In this document: positions 1-8,252 of the stretch, in pieces
Layout of the letters: the number at the start of each line of letters is the position of its first letter
Numbering within the stretch: the first letter of the stretch is position 1
Origin: Oxalobacteraceae bacterium
Lineage (GTDB): Bacteria; Pseudomonadota; Gammaproteobacteria; Burkholderiales; Burkholderiaceae_D
NCBI GenBank assembly: GCA_027484285.1
Contig: JAIXTG010000200.1
Span: 1 to 64,000 of the forward strand
Reading direction: 5' to 3'
Length of the DNA stretch: 64,000 nucleotides
Notes under the pieces: model-generated
Databases searched by the model: none
What the model was told of the DNA's origin: nothing
The model's input: the letters and a program-made list of their open reading frames with translations, nothing else
Position numbers and translations under genes: made by a program

Positions 1-1
1 T

Positions 2-226
2 GAACTGGCCCGATGGCTTGAAGTCAGCACCCCACAGATCTCGCGGATACGGCACGGCACTCTGCCAGTAACGGCCGCCCTGCTGGCCAACCTGCTGGAC
101 GCCACAGATGTGAAGCTGACGGAGTTGGAGAAGAGAGTCAGTCAGACGCCGGAGGATTGGCGGGAGCGGGTGAAGGCAGGTGCGAAGAAGCAGGGACGAG
201 AAAACAAAAACCCCACCGCCTTGTGA
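2..226 (+). CDS. XRE-like small DNA-binding protein, 3' end only
   Basis: The reading frame is open from the window edge and encodes the last 74 residues of a small helix-turn-helix protein; the start lies outside the window. Residues STPQISRIRHG look like a recognition helix, and the tail LLDATDVKLTELEKRV followed by TPEDWRERV is nearly the same as in the complete 104-aa paralogue at 58029-58343. The stop codon lies in the loop of a hairpin that serves as terminator for the convergent methyltransferase gene. Seen: clear homology to the second copy. Inferred: a small transcriptional regulator; target unknown. Confidence 0.75.
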   Translation, partial: ELARWLEVSTPQISRIRHGTLPVTAALLANLLDATDVKLTELEKRVSQTPEDWRERVKAGAKKQGRENKNPTAL

Positions 227-235
227 GCGGTGGGG
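211..235 (-). terminator. Rho-independent terminator of the methyltransferase gene
   Basis: A 9-bp GC-rich stem (CCCCACCGC/GCGGTGGGG) with a 7-nt loop is followed on the minus strand by TTTTTGTTTTC. It lies just downstream of the minus-strand gene ending at 260 and overlaps the last codons of the convergent plus-strand gene. Near-identical hairpins occur at 1844-1870 and 58327-58353. Confidence 0.85.
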
Positions 236-259
236 CTATAAGAGCCAACCACTGCTTAT

Positions 260-1795
260 TTAAGCGATCTGCAGCGCCTTCAGAATCGGCATCTGCTTCT
301 CAGCAAACATGGTCGCCTGCGCCGTCAACTCAGCGATGTTGTCCTCTGCACTTTCGATCGTCTGGCCTTCACGCACCAACCGTTGCCCCTGCATAGCGAG
401 CACTTCCCATGCGGCCTTGGCCCATTCCTCAGGGCGCTTCTTGCCGTGCGATTGCGCGAGCAGGAACAATTGGGCAAAGCGCCCCACTAGCACTCCGCCA
501 CAAGTGACGGGACTGGCCAGATAACTGATCTCGCCGCTGCCGCGTGCCTTGTCGATCAGGTATGCGTTGATCTTGTCGGCGGTCTTTTTTGCTTTAGCAG
601 TCACTACCTCGTCCTGCACTGAAACGATGTGTCCCGCACCAGTCAGCGCCATCACGGCCTGCAATACCTGCGCAAAGTTAATCCCCCGGGCAGCAACACC
701 AATCTCGATCTGACGCAAAGTCTTAGTCTTATGGTCGGCCAGCGAATCAAGGATTGGATAATAAATGTCTGGACTCATTGTCAATTCGCTTATGGCTCCG
801 GAAATCTTTAATGAAACATCAGATCGAGATGTCAGAAGCATCACCTTATGTGCACGCAGTGCTTCAGCCTGTTGGAGTCCCGAAAGTATTCTCGCGCCCT
901 TGACCCAATAATCTCGTCGAAAATATTGGTTCACCATAAAGTCGCGCACACTCTCCCGAAACATCGGATCCGGAATTTGCTTTAAAAACGCCTGCTGATC
1001 TGCGGTCAGGTTGAGCACATCAATGTGGTCGAGGTAGTTGGCCGAGCAGGCGTACTGCACCTTCGCTGAACTGAGCCAGTCGGCCATCGTTGCAAAGTGC
1101 ATCGGGTGCCAGTCGCGGTTAAAGTATTCGTGCGCGAGATAGTGGCGATTCTGTTCCTTCAACTTCTTGATGCGCTCGCCGACCAGTGGGTTGGCCCGGG
1201 AGAAAAGCGGGTTGGTGGAAAGCAGTTGGTCTGCAAAGTCGATTGCGTCATCAATGCGCGAGACGATCCCCCGCCCTTCGGAGCCGATCACTTCCGCGTG
1301 CTCAGTCATCAGGTGGCGCATTGGGGCAAATGCTGCCCAGCCGGGCAAAGTGTTGTAACTGATGTAGAGCACGCCGCCGACTTTCAATTTGCGCCGGATG
1401 AAGTCAACGATTGCGGTGCGGTTCTCGTCCGAGATCCAGCTCCAAATGCCATGCAAGCCGATGTAGTCAAAGTCAGGTAAATCGGGACGCGAGCAGAAAT
1501 CAGTAAATGCTTGATCAACGAGATGGACGCTGGCACCCGATACGTCAGCCAGTTCCTGAGCGAAGCCGGCCTGCGCCGGATTGAAGTCGGTGCCGTGCCA
1601 CGACGTGATTGAACCAGCTGCATGCAGGTTAACGCTCAAGCCTTGCCCAAAGCCGAGTTCACAGGCAGTGCCGATATCGGGGCAAACCAGACCTTGAGAT
1701 AGGAAGGCGAGTTTGACGCGTAGGGGATTGAGTTCTTGGTAGTAGCCGTACGTGTAGCCGATATCGGCCACGTAGCCGGAAGTCCAGTCAGTCAT
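260..1795 (-). CDS. Class I SAM-dependent methyltransferase with methyltransferase regulatory domain
   Basis: This 511-aa protein has a Rossmann-type SAM-binding motif ELGFGQG at residues 46-52, followed by the acidic second-strand residue in GTDFNP near residue 70. The long C-terminal half, with the REFxxD-like FRESVRDFM segment and helical repeats, fits the methyltransferase regulatory domain family (MethyTransf_Reg). Such enzymes often sit near surface-layer or glycosylation genes. Here it lies just downstream of a large secreted repeat protein on the same strand, so modification of surface protein or glycan is a reasonable guess, but the substrate is not shown. The start has only a weak ribosome binding site. 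The gene is less GC-rich than the prophage genes. Confidence 0.8.
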   Translation of the reverse strand: MTDWTSGYVADIGYTYGYYQELNPLRVKLAFLSQGLVCPDIGTACELGFGQGLSVNLHAAGSITSWHGTDFNPAQAGFAQELADVSGASVHLVDQAFTDFCSRPDLPDFDYIGLHGIWSWISDENRTAIVDFIRRKLKVGGVLYISYNTLPGWAAFAPMRHLMTEHAEVIGSEGRGIVSRIDDAIDFADQLLSTNPLFSRANPLVGERIKKLKEQNRHYLAHEYFNRDWHPMHFATMADWLSSAKVQYACSANYLDHIDVLNLTADQQAFLKQIPDPMFRESVRDFMVNQYFRRDYWVKGARILSGLQQAEALRAHKVMLLTSRSDVSLKISGAISELTMSPDIYYPILDSLADHKTKTLRQIEIGVAARGINFAQVLQAVMALTGAGHIVSVQDEVVTAKAKKTADKINAYLIDKARGSGEISYLASPVTCGGVLVGRFAQLFLLAQSHGKKRPEEWAKAAWEVLAMQGQRLVREGQTIESAEDNIAELTAQATMFAEKQMPILKALQIA

Positions 1796-1843
1796 GGTTC
1801 ACGGGTCGGTTAAAGTAAGAAAATTGATCTTTAAACAAAAAAA

Positions 1844-1870
1844 GCCCCACCGCCTTGTGAGCGGTGGGGC
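1844..1870 (-). terminator. Rho-independent terminator of the S-layer-like gene
   Basis: A 10-bp stem GCCCCACCGC/GCGGTGGGGC with loop CTTGTGA is followed on the minus strand by seven T residues and TGTTT. It lies about 40 bp after the stop of the gene at 1909-4485. It shares sequence with the hairpins at 211-235 and 58327-58353. Confidence 0.85.
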
Positions 1871-1908
1871 CGACTACCTACTGCGTTAGCTTGCTGCGCT
1901 AAGGTGCC

Positions 1909-4485
1909 TTAGGCGATGAACACTGCGTGGTTAGTCGTAGCGTTTGCCGTCACCAGAGAAGTAACGCCCGTCACGCCAGCCAGCAGCACCAGCGAGTCGC
2001 TTGCCACACCGTTGCTGTAGACCATTGTCGCGTCTGCAGTACCGTCACCGTTATCATCGTAGGCAAATGCAGCGATATCGAGGTCAGCGGTGTTTGCAGC
2101 AAGATACCCGATGACGTCCGCAAGGTTCGACGAGTTGATCACCAATGCAGCGGCGTAAGTGGCGGCGTCATCGAACTGGACAACACCGGTGGTCACGCTG
2201 TGCGATTTGATCAGACCAAAGTCAGTACTGGTTGCGACAGTCGCTACCGCGCCGGTACCAGCGAAGTCCAACAAGTCCGACATATTCGTGCCGTTGGCTT
2301 TCAGGAAGCCGGTGATCTTGTCGTTTCCACCCACGGTCGCAGCAGAATCACCTGCAGCAAAAATGAACGAGATGTTCGACGTCGCTCCCGTGCCGTTGGT
2401 ATGGGTGACAGTGATGTCATCGACGCCCGAGCCACCAGTAACGGATACAGAGGCGTTCAAGTTATTAGCCAAGGTACCAGTCGTCAGAGCGATCGTGTCA
2501 CTGCCTGCTCCGGTATTGATAACAACCGTGCCTGCTGTGTCATCGCCCACGAGAGAGGCGGCGACGAGCGTGATCTTGTCGTTACCAGCTCCCGTAGTGA
2601 CCGATTGGGCTACGTTTGCCGTCTTGCCGTCGCTCGTCGTGGTGTGGGTCAGAGTCACGTTCTTGTCATACAGGCCGGACGACCACACGAAAGCGTTACC
2701 GCTTCCAGTTTGATCAGCGGCTTCGGTCACGGTGATACCGTTCGCGAAGGCTGCCCGCGCTGCTGCGCCCAGACCCGTGATGCTTTCAGCAACAGCACCA
2801 CCAACAAGCTTCAGGTTCTCCATGCCACTGACATAAGTGAAGTTATTGTCGGTCAGCGAGGACGCTGCCGAGATAGTCAGCGTATCGGTACCAGCACCTC
2901 CATTGATCGTGGTGTCGGTCACACCGTCAGCCGCCAAAATCGCCGACGTGGTCGTAAAGTTGTCGTTACCGTTGCCACCGTTGTAGGACGAACCCTCGGC
3001 ACCAATCGTCATGGCGTCAGCAACGCCCGAACCAATCACGCTGGAACCTGCAATCAGCGAGCCGGCAACCGTCAGACCAGTCGAAGTGGTTTCACCATCA
3101 CCGGTCAGTGCGGAAGCATCGATAGTTGTCGCCAGTGTGGTGGCGGCATTAGCGATGTTGACCGCGGTACCCGACAGGTTGATCTTCGTGAGCTTGTCAG
3201 CCGTGATCGAGGCAACCGTCGTCGTCTTATTCGCAGCAGACTGGGTTACGGTCGGGCCCGCGTTGGTTTTGATATTCAGGGTTTCAAAGCCGTTGGCGGT
3301 CAGTGCGGCGATATCGGTCGCCTCGCCGGTCGTGGTGCCGGTGCCTGTGACGATAGACAGGACATCGGCCGTGCCCGTGGAGGTAGCCAGCGAGAACGAC
3401 TGAGCGTCACCCGTACCTGCTACGGCGTTCGCGCGGATCGTGATGTTGGCAGCTTGAGTAGCCGTCAGGTTCGTCAGGGTCGATGAGTCTGTCAGTTGCA
3501 GTGCCGTGACACCCGACAGCGAAGTTGCCATGTTCAGCGTACCTGCGGTGCGGATCGTCTCGAAATTCACGAACCGTGCAGCTTCGGCAGCCGTATCGAT
3601 CAGCGTGTTGGTGACGACCAGCGTGTCGCTACCGGCGCCGCCATCGATTTTTCCGTCGCCGGACAGTGCGTTGGTGGTCGTAATGACATCAGCGCCGGAA
3701 CCACCAGTAACCGAGATGGTACCCAGCGTACCCAGCGTCGCGGTCAGGCCGCCGGTCGATGCCGACGCGTCAATTACAGCAATGCTGTTGTCCAGTGCTG
3801 CGGTCAGTTCCACGGCACCAGCGCCGGTAATGGTCACTTTACCGCCCGTAGCAACTTGGTCGGTGGCTTGCGAGAGAAGGTCACCTTTCAGGCCGGTGGT
3901 GGCGTTGATAGTGACACTTGTCAGGCTGGCGTTGGCCAGATCGACGGTGCCAACCGTATTCGCTGCACCGGTCGAGTTGACTGTCGCGGAAGTAGCCGTG
4001 CCGGTAACGGTGATACCAGCGGTCATTTTGGTGCCGCCGGAGATGTCCAGCTTGACTGCATCCGTTGCGGTTGCGTAGGTGCCGGTAACTGCGCCCTGCA
4101 CAACAGTACCGTTGCCGTTAACGCCAAGAGCAGCGCCCGTAGCCAGATTAGTGACGGCCAGCGTGCCGGTGCCACGGTCAGCGACAACTTTGGTGACGCC
4201 GGCAGAAGTCGAAGCGTCGATGGCCGCTGCGCCAGCACCGGTGTTGCGAACGTTGATTGTCTCAACACCGCTGACATCTGCACCGTTCAACACGGCGGTT
4301 CCTGCAGTTACGATGACGTTCAGGACATCATTTGCCCCGGTCGCATTGATGGTGTCAATACCGGTCAGCGTGTCCGTGTCGGTACCCGAAACTTGCGCGT
4401 TGTAGATGGTGTTGCTGGAGGCCGGGGTATCCGCACCAGTAGTGAGCGTAATAGCCAGCCACTCTGCAATCTCTTTGTAAGTCAA
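1909..4485 (-). CDS. Secreted beta-strand repeat (S-layer/RTX-like) protein, probably 5'-truncated
   Basis: The 858-residue product is rich in Thr, Ala, Gly, Asn and Asp, has almost no Cys, and is built of short repeats such as LTTGADT, GGAGSDTL and GGNGNDNF typical of S-layer and RTX proteins exported by type I secretion with a C-terminal signal. It is a relative of the 949-aa protein at 58408-61257. That protein has about 150 N-terminal residues before its first LTTG repeat; this one enters the repeat region about 12 residues after its TTG start. The in-frame upstream codons (NPRKS, then LTYKEIAEWLA) resemble a helix-turn-helix fragment rather than a surface protein. A stop codon lies about 20 codons further up. 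A strong AGGAGG lies 20 nt before the TTG, so some translation is possible. Most likely the 3' part of a broken gene at the prophage border. Confidence 0.7.
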   Translation of the reverse strand: MTYKEIAEWLAITLTTGADTPASSNTIYNAQVSGTDTDTLTGIDTINATGANDVLNVIVTAGTAVLNGADVSGVETINVRNTGAGAAAIDASTSAGVTKVVADRGTGTLAVTNLATGAALGVNGNGTVVQGAVTGTYATATDAVKLDISGGTKMTAGITVTGTATSATVNSTGAANTVGTVDLANASLTSVTINATTGLKGDLLSQATDQVATGGKVTITGAGAVELTAALDNSIAVIDASASTGGLTATLGTLGTISVTGGSGADVITTTNALSGDGKIDGGAGSDTLVVTNTLIDTAAEAARFVNFETIRTAGTLNMATSLSGVTALQLTDSSTLTNLTATQAANITIRANAVAGTGDAQSFSLATSTGTADVLSIVTGTGTTTGEATDIAALTANGFETLNIKTNAGPTVTQSAANKTTTVASITADKLTKINLSGTAVNIANAATTLATTIDASALTGDGETTSTGLTVAGSLIAGSSVIGSGVADAMTIGAEGSSYNGGNGNDNFTTTSAILAADGVTDTTINGGAGTDTLTISAASSLTDNNFTYVSGMENLKLVGGAVAESITGLGAAARAAFANGITVTEAADQTGSGNAFVWSSGLYDKNVTLTHTTTSDGKTANVAQSVTTGAGNDKITLVAASLVGDDTAGTVVINTGAGSDTIALTTGTLANNLNASVSVTGGSGVDDITVTHTNGTGATSNISFIFAAGDSAATVGGNDKITGFLKANGTNMSDLLDFAGTGAVATVATSTDFGLIKSHSVTTGVVQFDDAATYAAALVINSSNLADVIGYLAANTADLDIAAFAYDDNGDGTADATMVYSNGVASDSLVLLAGVTGVTSLVTANATTNHAVFIA

Positions 4486-4677
4486 AGACTTACGCGGGTT
4501 TTGAAGCCTCCTAAGCGCCCACTTCCGACCACTTTCCTACCGCAAAAGGCATATTTTCAGTCTTATCGGATATTTTCTTTGTCTTTTTAAAGACTTAGCC
4601 GCGTCACCTATCTATATAGACGCAATTTGCAGCCAATCCGACGTACCAACTACCTACCAACCGAAGCCATCTAGTGC

Positions 4678-4712
4678 AAAGGCCACCCAATGTGTCTCAT
4701 CAGGTGGCCTTT
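4678..4712. terminator. Bidirectional-looking hairpin terminator at the left prophage end
   Basis: A perfect 10-bp inverted repeat AAAGGCCACC/GGTGGCCTTT with a 15-nt loop is flanked by T-rich sequence on both sides. It lies just after the minus-strand XRE gene and before the prophage border, so it probably ends the XRE transcript and insulates the flank. Confidence 0.65.
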
Positions 4713-4742
4713 GTGCCTTTTGGGTAGCTCGGGATGCTGTGC

Positions 4743-4994
4743 TCATTGTGGCGCATCAGGCGGGTTTTGTGCCTTGAGAATGACGCCAATCGCCCCGTCA
4801 TCGCGGGTGACGAATTCGATGCCAGCCAGGCTCAGTGCCTTGACCACCTTGTTGAGTGTTGAGCTGCGGCTGTCGGCCAGCGCCCCTTCCATGCGCAGCA
4901 GCGCCGACATCGAGATGCCCGAGGCCTGGAGCAGGTCCTCCCGGCTCCAGCCCAGCATCGCGCGCGCGGCGCGGATCTGTCTTCCGTCGATCAT
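4743..4994 (-). CDS. Small XRE-family transcriptional regulator
   Basis: This 83-aa protein consists of one helix-turn-helix domain: the start IDGRQIRAARAMLGWSR, the helix pair EDLLQASG and ISMSALLRMEG, and a short tail ending in an RDDGAIGVIL strand typical of small phage and plasmid regulators. A good ribosome binding site (GAAGGAG) precedes the ATG. It is divergent from the integrase gene, with about 120 bp between them, so it may control integrase or lysogeny. The main repressor of the prophage is more likely the LexA-like protein at the other end. Confidence 0.8.
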   Translation of the reverse strand: MIDGRQIRAARAMLGWSREDLLQASGISMSALLRMEGALADSRSSTLNKVVKALSLAGIEFVTRDDGAIGVILKAQNPPDAPQ

Positions 4995-5117
4995 GGTCGA
5001 CTCCTTCTTTTTGCTCGGTCTTGGTAGGTGAATATTTCTGTTTGATTAGACGCTTTTTATGTCCTTTCCGGCGCATTGTATCGTAGCATGACCCTCAATA
5101 GATAGAGGAGCACGACG

Positions 5118-6332
5118 ATGCCAGCACAAGCGTTGACGACCGAATTCCTGGCCACGCTGCCAGGTCGCGAGCCCGCCTCCGGGGCCGTGAGTTACTTCGA
5201 TACGGAGATCAAGGGCTTCTTGCTGGAGCATCGCGCCAGCGGCGGAGCAACCTTCTACTTCCGCTACCGCGATGCGGCCGGCAAGGTGCGACTGAACCGG
5301 ATTGGCCGGGCCGATGAGATTTCGGTGTCGGACGCCCGGGCCAAGGCGCACAAGATGAAGCAGATGGTCACCGAGGGTGGCGACCCCAAGGTGGAGAGCC
5401 ACCGCTTCAAGGATGTGCCGACCTTTGGCGATTTCGTGGCCGAACGCTATCTGCCCTACGCCAAGACCCGCAAGCGCAGCTGGGAGACGGATGAGACGAT
5501 GCTGCGCAACCACCTGCTGCCGGTGTTTGCCGAGTTCCGGATGAACCGGATCACCCGCTCCGATGTGGTGGCGTTCCACCACGCGGTGTTCGAGAAGGGT
5601 TACGCGGCCGGCACCTGCAACCGGATGATCGTGCTGATGAAGTTCATCTACAACTGCGCGATCCGCTGGGACATCCTGCCGCCCAAGGGCAATCCTTGCG
5701 ATGGCGTGGAGCCCTTTGAGGATCACGGGGCGCGGGAGCGTTACCTGACGACCGAGGAGGTGCAACGACTGTTTGATGAGCTGGACACCAACCGCAATGT
5801 GCAGGTGGGCCAGGTGATCCGGCTGCTGCTTTACACCGGGGCAAGGAAGCGCGAGGTCCTGGATGCACGTTGGGACGAGATCGATTTCAACCGCCGGATG
5901 CTGACGGTGCCAGCGGCGCGGTCGAAGTCGAAGAAGCCGCGTCACATTCCGCTCTCCGATGCGGCGGTGGAACTACTGCTGTCACTGCCCCGGCAGGACG
6001 ATATCCCCTGGGTGTTCTTCAATCCGAAGACCAAGAAGCCGCCGGTGTCGATCTTTTACGCCTGGGACTCGATCCGGAAGAAGGTGGGCTTGGGCGAGGT
6101 GCGGCTGCACGACCTGCGCCACAGCTACGCGAGTTTCCTGGTCAATGCCGGGCGGTCGCTGTACGAGGTGCAGAAACTGCTGGGTCACCACGATCCGAAG
6201 GTGACGATGCGCTACGCGCACCTGTCGCCGCAGGCGATGCTCGAGGCGGTCAATGTGGTGGGGAATGTCGTGGGGCGGCGGCCGGTGGTGGCGACCAACA
6301 ATGGAACACCGCAGGTCGCGGCTACGGCGTGA
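5118..6332 (+). CDS. int: Tyrosine-type site-specific integrase
   Basis: The 404-aa protein has an N-terminal arm-binding region (about 1-80), a SAM-like core-binding domain (about 85-190) and a catalytic domain. The full set of catalytic residues is visible: Arg243 in TGARKRE, His331 and Arg334 in HDLRH, His357 in LLGHHD, and the nucleophile Tyr366 in MRYAHL. A clear GAGGAG ribosome binding site precedes the ATG. It should catalyse integration and, with an excisionase not identified here, excision. It is the only intact integrase in the window and reads into the prophage from the left edge; a diverged, broken 3' end of another integrase marks the right edge. Confidence 0.93.
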   Translation: MPAQALTTEFLATLPGREPASGAVSYFDTEIKGFLLEHRASGGATFYFRYRDAAGKVRLNRIGRADEISVSDARAKAHKMKQMVTEGGDPKVESHRFKDVPTFGDFVAERYLPYAKTRKRSWETDETMLRNHLLPVFAEFRMNRITRSDVVAFHHAVFEKGYAAGTCNRMIVLMKFIYNCAIRWDILPPKGNPCDGVEPFEDHGARERYLTTEEVQRLFDELDTNRNVQVGQVIRLLLYTGARKREVLDARWDEIDFNRRMLTVPAARSKSKKPRHIPLSDAAVELLLSLPRQDDIPWVFFNPKTKKPPVSIFYAWDSIRKKVGLGEVRLHDLRHSYASFLVNAGRSLYEVQKLLGHHDPKVTMRYAHLSPQAMLEAVNVVGNVVGRRPVVATNNGTPQVAATA

Positions 6333-6333
6333 C

Positions 6334-6813
6334 CTACCGAGCCCCCGCATCAGCGCGGAAGTAGCCGTCCCAAAACCTCAGCGCCTCTTCGAACAGCTCG
6401 TTCAAGGGGCGCTGCTCTCCTCCTTCCAGGGACACGGTGTACTCCGCCGGGTGTTCGGAAACCGGACCGCCTGGCCCGAAGTAGAACGTGGCACCCAGCA
6501 TCTCCACGTCTGTCGCCGCCACTTTGCCTTGCGGCTTGGTTATTCGAGCGTGCTTGTACAGCGTGGTGATGTCGTGCATCACCCCCAAGGCCGGGCACTG
6601 CTGGCGCAAGGTAGCTTGAAGATCGGACTTCTGCTGGCACTGCGGATTCAAGCGTGGGTCTTCGAAGATCCAGTCGACCAGGTGCCACAGCGATGCTGCC
6701 AAGTTGAAGGCTTCCCTGGCCGTTGGATGCTGGCGGTAGTGCAGCGCGTTCGGGAGCACCACCTCCTGCCAGTACTGCGCCGGCGACTCGATGCCCAGTA
6801 CCGATGTCATCAC
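6334..6813 (-). CDS. Uncharacterised partner of the Abi-like HEPN protein
   Basis: A 159-aa soluble, mostly helical protein with no motif I recognise; it is rich in Trp, His and acidic residues (WHLVDWIFEDPRL, RFWDGYF). The start overlaps the stop of the HEPN gene by 4 nt (GTGA), with an ATG as second codon, so the two are translationally coupled. It converges on the integrase gene with one base between stops. By context it may be an antitoxin or co-effector of the HEPN protein; function not shown by sequence. Confidence 0.7.
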   Translation of the reverse strand: MMTSVLGIESPAQYWQEVVLPNALHYRQHPTAREAFNLAASLWHLVDWIFEDPRLNPQCQQKSDLQATLRQQCPALGVMHDITTLYKHARITKPQGKVAATDVEMLGATFYFGPGGPVSEHPAEYTVSLEGGEQRPLNELFEEALRFWDGYFRADAGAR

Positions 6814-7526
6814 ACCGCCTTGATGTTGGGCATGCCACCTGGGCCGGCCGCGTGGATGCTGTGGAAGCGATCCAGCAGACTGTGCAAGCGGGCGATATCG
6901 GGATTCAACCAGAGGAGCCAGGTTTCCGACTCCCTGACCAATGCCGGCAAGTTGGGCCAGTGCCAGACAGGTTCATGGTGGAACACCCGGTTACGTAGGG
7001 TGCGCAACTGAGCCGCATAAGGAGACTGATCTTTTCTGGTGCGCAGTTTGCGGGGCGCGTTGCTGAAAATCTTCGGCGCCATGGCTGGCCAGAGAACCCG
7101 GCTACGCTCGTAGCGAACGTCGAGCAAGCTGGTCCAGAACCCAAAGGTCAGCTCCGCCACTACGCGTCCGGGCGTCGGACTCAGCCGGTGACGCGCGATT
7201 TTCTGCTTGGCCTCCAGAACCTTGGAGGCATCCCGCTGATCCAGCCACGCGTCGTCGTACCAGTCCAGTCGCTGGAAATGCTGGCTGAGCACCTGATGGA
7301 ACCGATTGCGCAACGTGATTTCACTCAGGTTGAGCAAGGGATACAGGCTCTCACACAGAGCGATGTTCCAGAGGTAGAGTGCCACGGCCCGGTCGCGGTC
7401 ACCCCCCGAGTGGTTCAGGTAAGGCACCAAGCGCTCAGGCGCAAAGGCTGCCTCGAGCTCCGACCAGGTGATCGTCGTGCCCGAGGGGGTCGGTGCTGCT
7501 TGGCTGCCGGAGCCTGTTTGTTGCAT
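6810..7526 (-). CDS. Abi-like protein with HEPN ribonuclease motif
   Basis: The 238-aa protein resembles the Abi_2 (AbiD/AbiF) family of abortive infection proteins: an N-terminal YLWNIALCESLYPLLNLSEITLRN segment region at about 50-75 and a HEPN RNase motif R-x4-H (Arg178 to His183 in RNRVFHHE). HEPN proteins of this kind cleave RNA in phage defence and toxin systems. It is the first gene of a two-gene operon between the integrase and the lysis genes, a usual place for accessory morons. About 80 to 135 nt upstream lie strong competing hairpins (7562-7660). Family call is from motif reading; the phages it acts on are unknown. Confidence 0.8.
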   Translation of the reverse strand: MQQTGSGSQAAPTPSGTTITWSELEAAFAPERLVPYLNHSGGDRDRAVALYLWNIALCESLYPLLNLSEITLRNRFHQVLSQHFQRLDWYDDAWLDQRDASKVLEAKQKIARHRLSPTPGRVVAELTFGFWTSLLDVRYERSRVLWPAMAPKIFSNAPRKLRTRKDQSPYAAQLRTLRNRVFHHEPVWHWPNLPALVRESETWLLWLNPDIARLHSLLDRFHSIHAAGPGGMPNIKAV

Positions 7527-7561
7527 GGATTGCCCTCTCTACCTCGCCGTCAAGGCACAGC

Positions 7562-7660
7562 GGGGACTGGCAATCGGTGGCGGAGGTGTGTTATATTTCG
7601 TCTGCAGTCCCCGGGCTATTCCTCTCCCAGTCTCCAATGAGACTGGTGATGAACCCGGGG
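7562..7660 (-). ncRNA. Structured leader with two mutually exclusive hairpins upstream of the Abi gene
   Basis: On the minus strand a stem of CCCCGGG (7660-7654) with CCCGGGG (7615-7609) encloses a perfect 8-bp hairpin with a 4-nt loop (7646-7627). The same C-rich/G-rich segment at 7612-7605 can instead pair as GGGGACTG with CAGTCCCC at 7569-7562. The two foldings share bases and cannot form together. This suggests an attenuator or a small RNA that is part of the Abi operon. The rest of the 7527-7745 gap shows no gene. Confidence 0.5.
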
Positions 7661-7745
7661 TTAGTCTTTTCTGGGGTCGGAAAATCACAAATCCGCTCCC
7701 TGTCCAAGCCGTCATTTTACCGGCGCACCCCAATACAAAGCAAAA

Positions 7746-7789
7746 ATCCCCCGACCCCACCGCCGGCAAAGGCAATGAGATCGGGGGAT
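7746..7789 (-). terminator. Rho-independent terminator after the lysis genes
   Basis: A 9-bp stem ATCCCCCGA/TCGGGGGAT is followed on the minus strand by TTTTTGCTTTG. It lies about 35 bp after the stop of the holin gene at 7824 and ends the long late operon, separating it from the Abi operon. Confidence 0.85.
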
Positions 7790-7823
7790 CGTCGTTTCAG
7801 GTTGTCGTGCCGGGCAGCACCGG

Positions 7824-8252
7824 TCAGCGTGCCGGCCCACGCCACTTGTCGAAGCTGCGCGCCCCGGTGTAGCCCAGGTAGCCAGCACCAAAGAGCCACC
7901 ACAGGCTCTCGGGCACCGCGCCCAGCAGCTTATTGAGGTTCTCCGCCGCCTGGAAGACGTGCGTTGGCCACCAGATGCCGATGATGGCACCCATCACGCA
8001 CAGCAGGATCACGCCGTAGATCACGTACAGGAAGGTCGGCCGTGCCCGGCTGGTCCAGGGGTCGGCCGAATTGGCCTCAGCCAGGATCGCCGACAGGCTG
8101 GTCTGCATCTCCTGCAGCGCCAGCTGCCCTTCGGCTTGCAGTAAGGCGAGCTTGGCTTTTTCGCGCTCGGCAGGATCGGGCACCAGGCGGTCGATCAGAC
8201 GACTGCCGGCTTCCAGCAGGCCCGGGGCCAAGGTGGTGAGGATCGGGGTCAT
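7824..8252 (-). CDS. Phage holin, GTA_holin_3TM type
   Basis: The 142-aa protein starts with an amphipathic helical region with a conserved PDPAEREKAKLALLQAE segment (about residues 25-42) and carries hydrophobic segments at about 75-95 and 115-130 (VIYGVILLCVMGAIIGIWW; LWWLFGAGYLGYTGAR). This is the layout of the GTA holin family found next to muramidases. It should form membrane lesions that release the endolysin. The ATG overlaps the endolysin stop by 4 nt. Confidence 0.8.
   Translation of the reverse strand: MTPILTTLAPGLLEAGSRLIDRLVPDPAEREKAKLALLQAEGQLALQEMQTSLSAILAEANSADPWTSRARPTFLYVIYGVILLCVMGAIIGIWWPTHVFQAAENLNKLLGAVPESLWWLFGAGYLGYTGARSFDKWRGPAR

Noticed and set aside
260-396. Plus-strand 79-aa frame at 157-396
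   Set aside because: It overlaps the terminator and the end of the methyltransferase gene; it is composed of read-through from the HTH gene region and has no domain.
1927-4590. Long plus-strand frames of 519 aa and 364 aa opposite the S-layer-like gene
   Set aside because: They are antisense shadows caused by the repetitive, biased codon use of the minus-strand repeat protein; Arg/Cys/Ser-rich and without ribosome sites or known domains.
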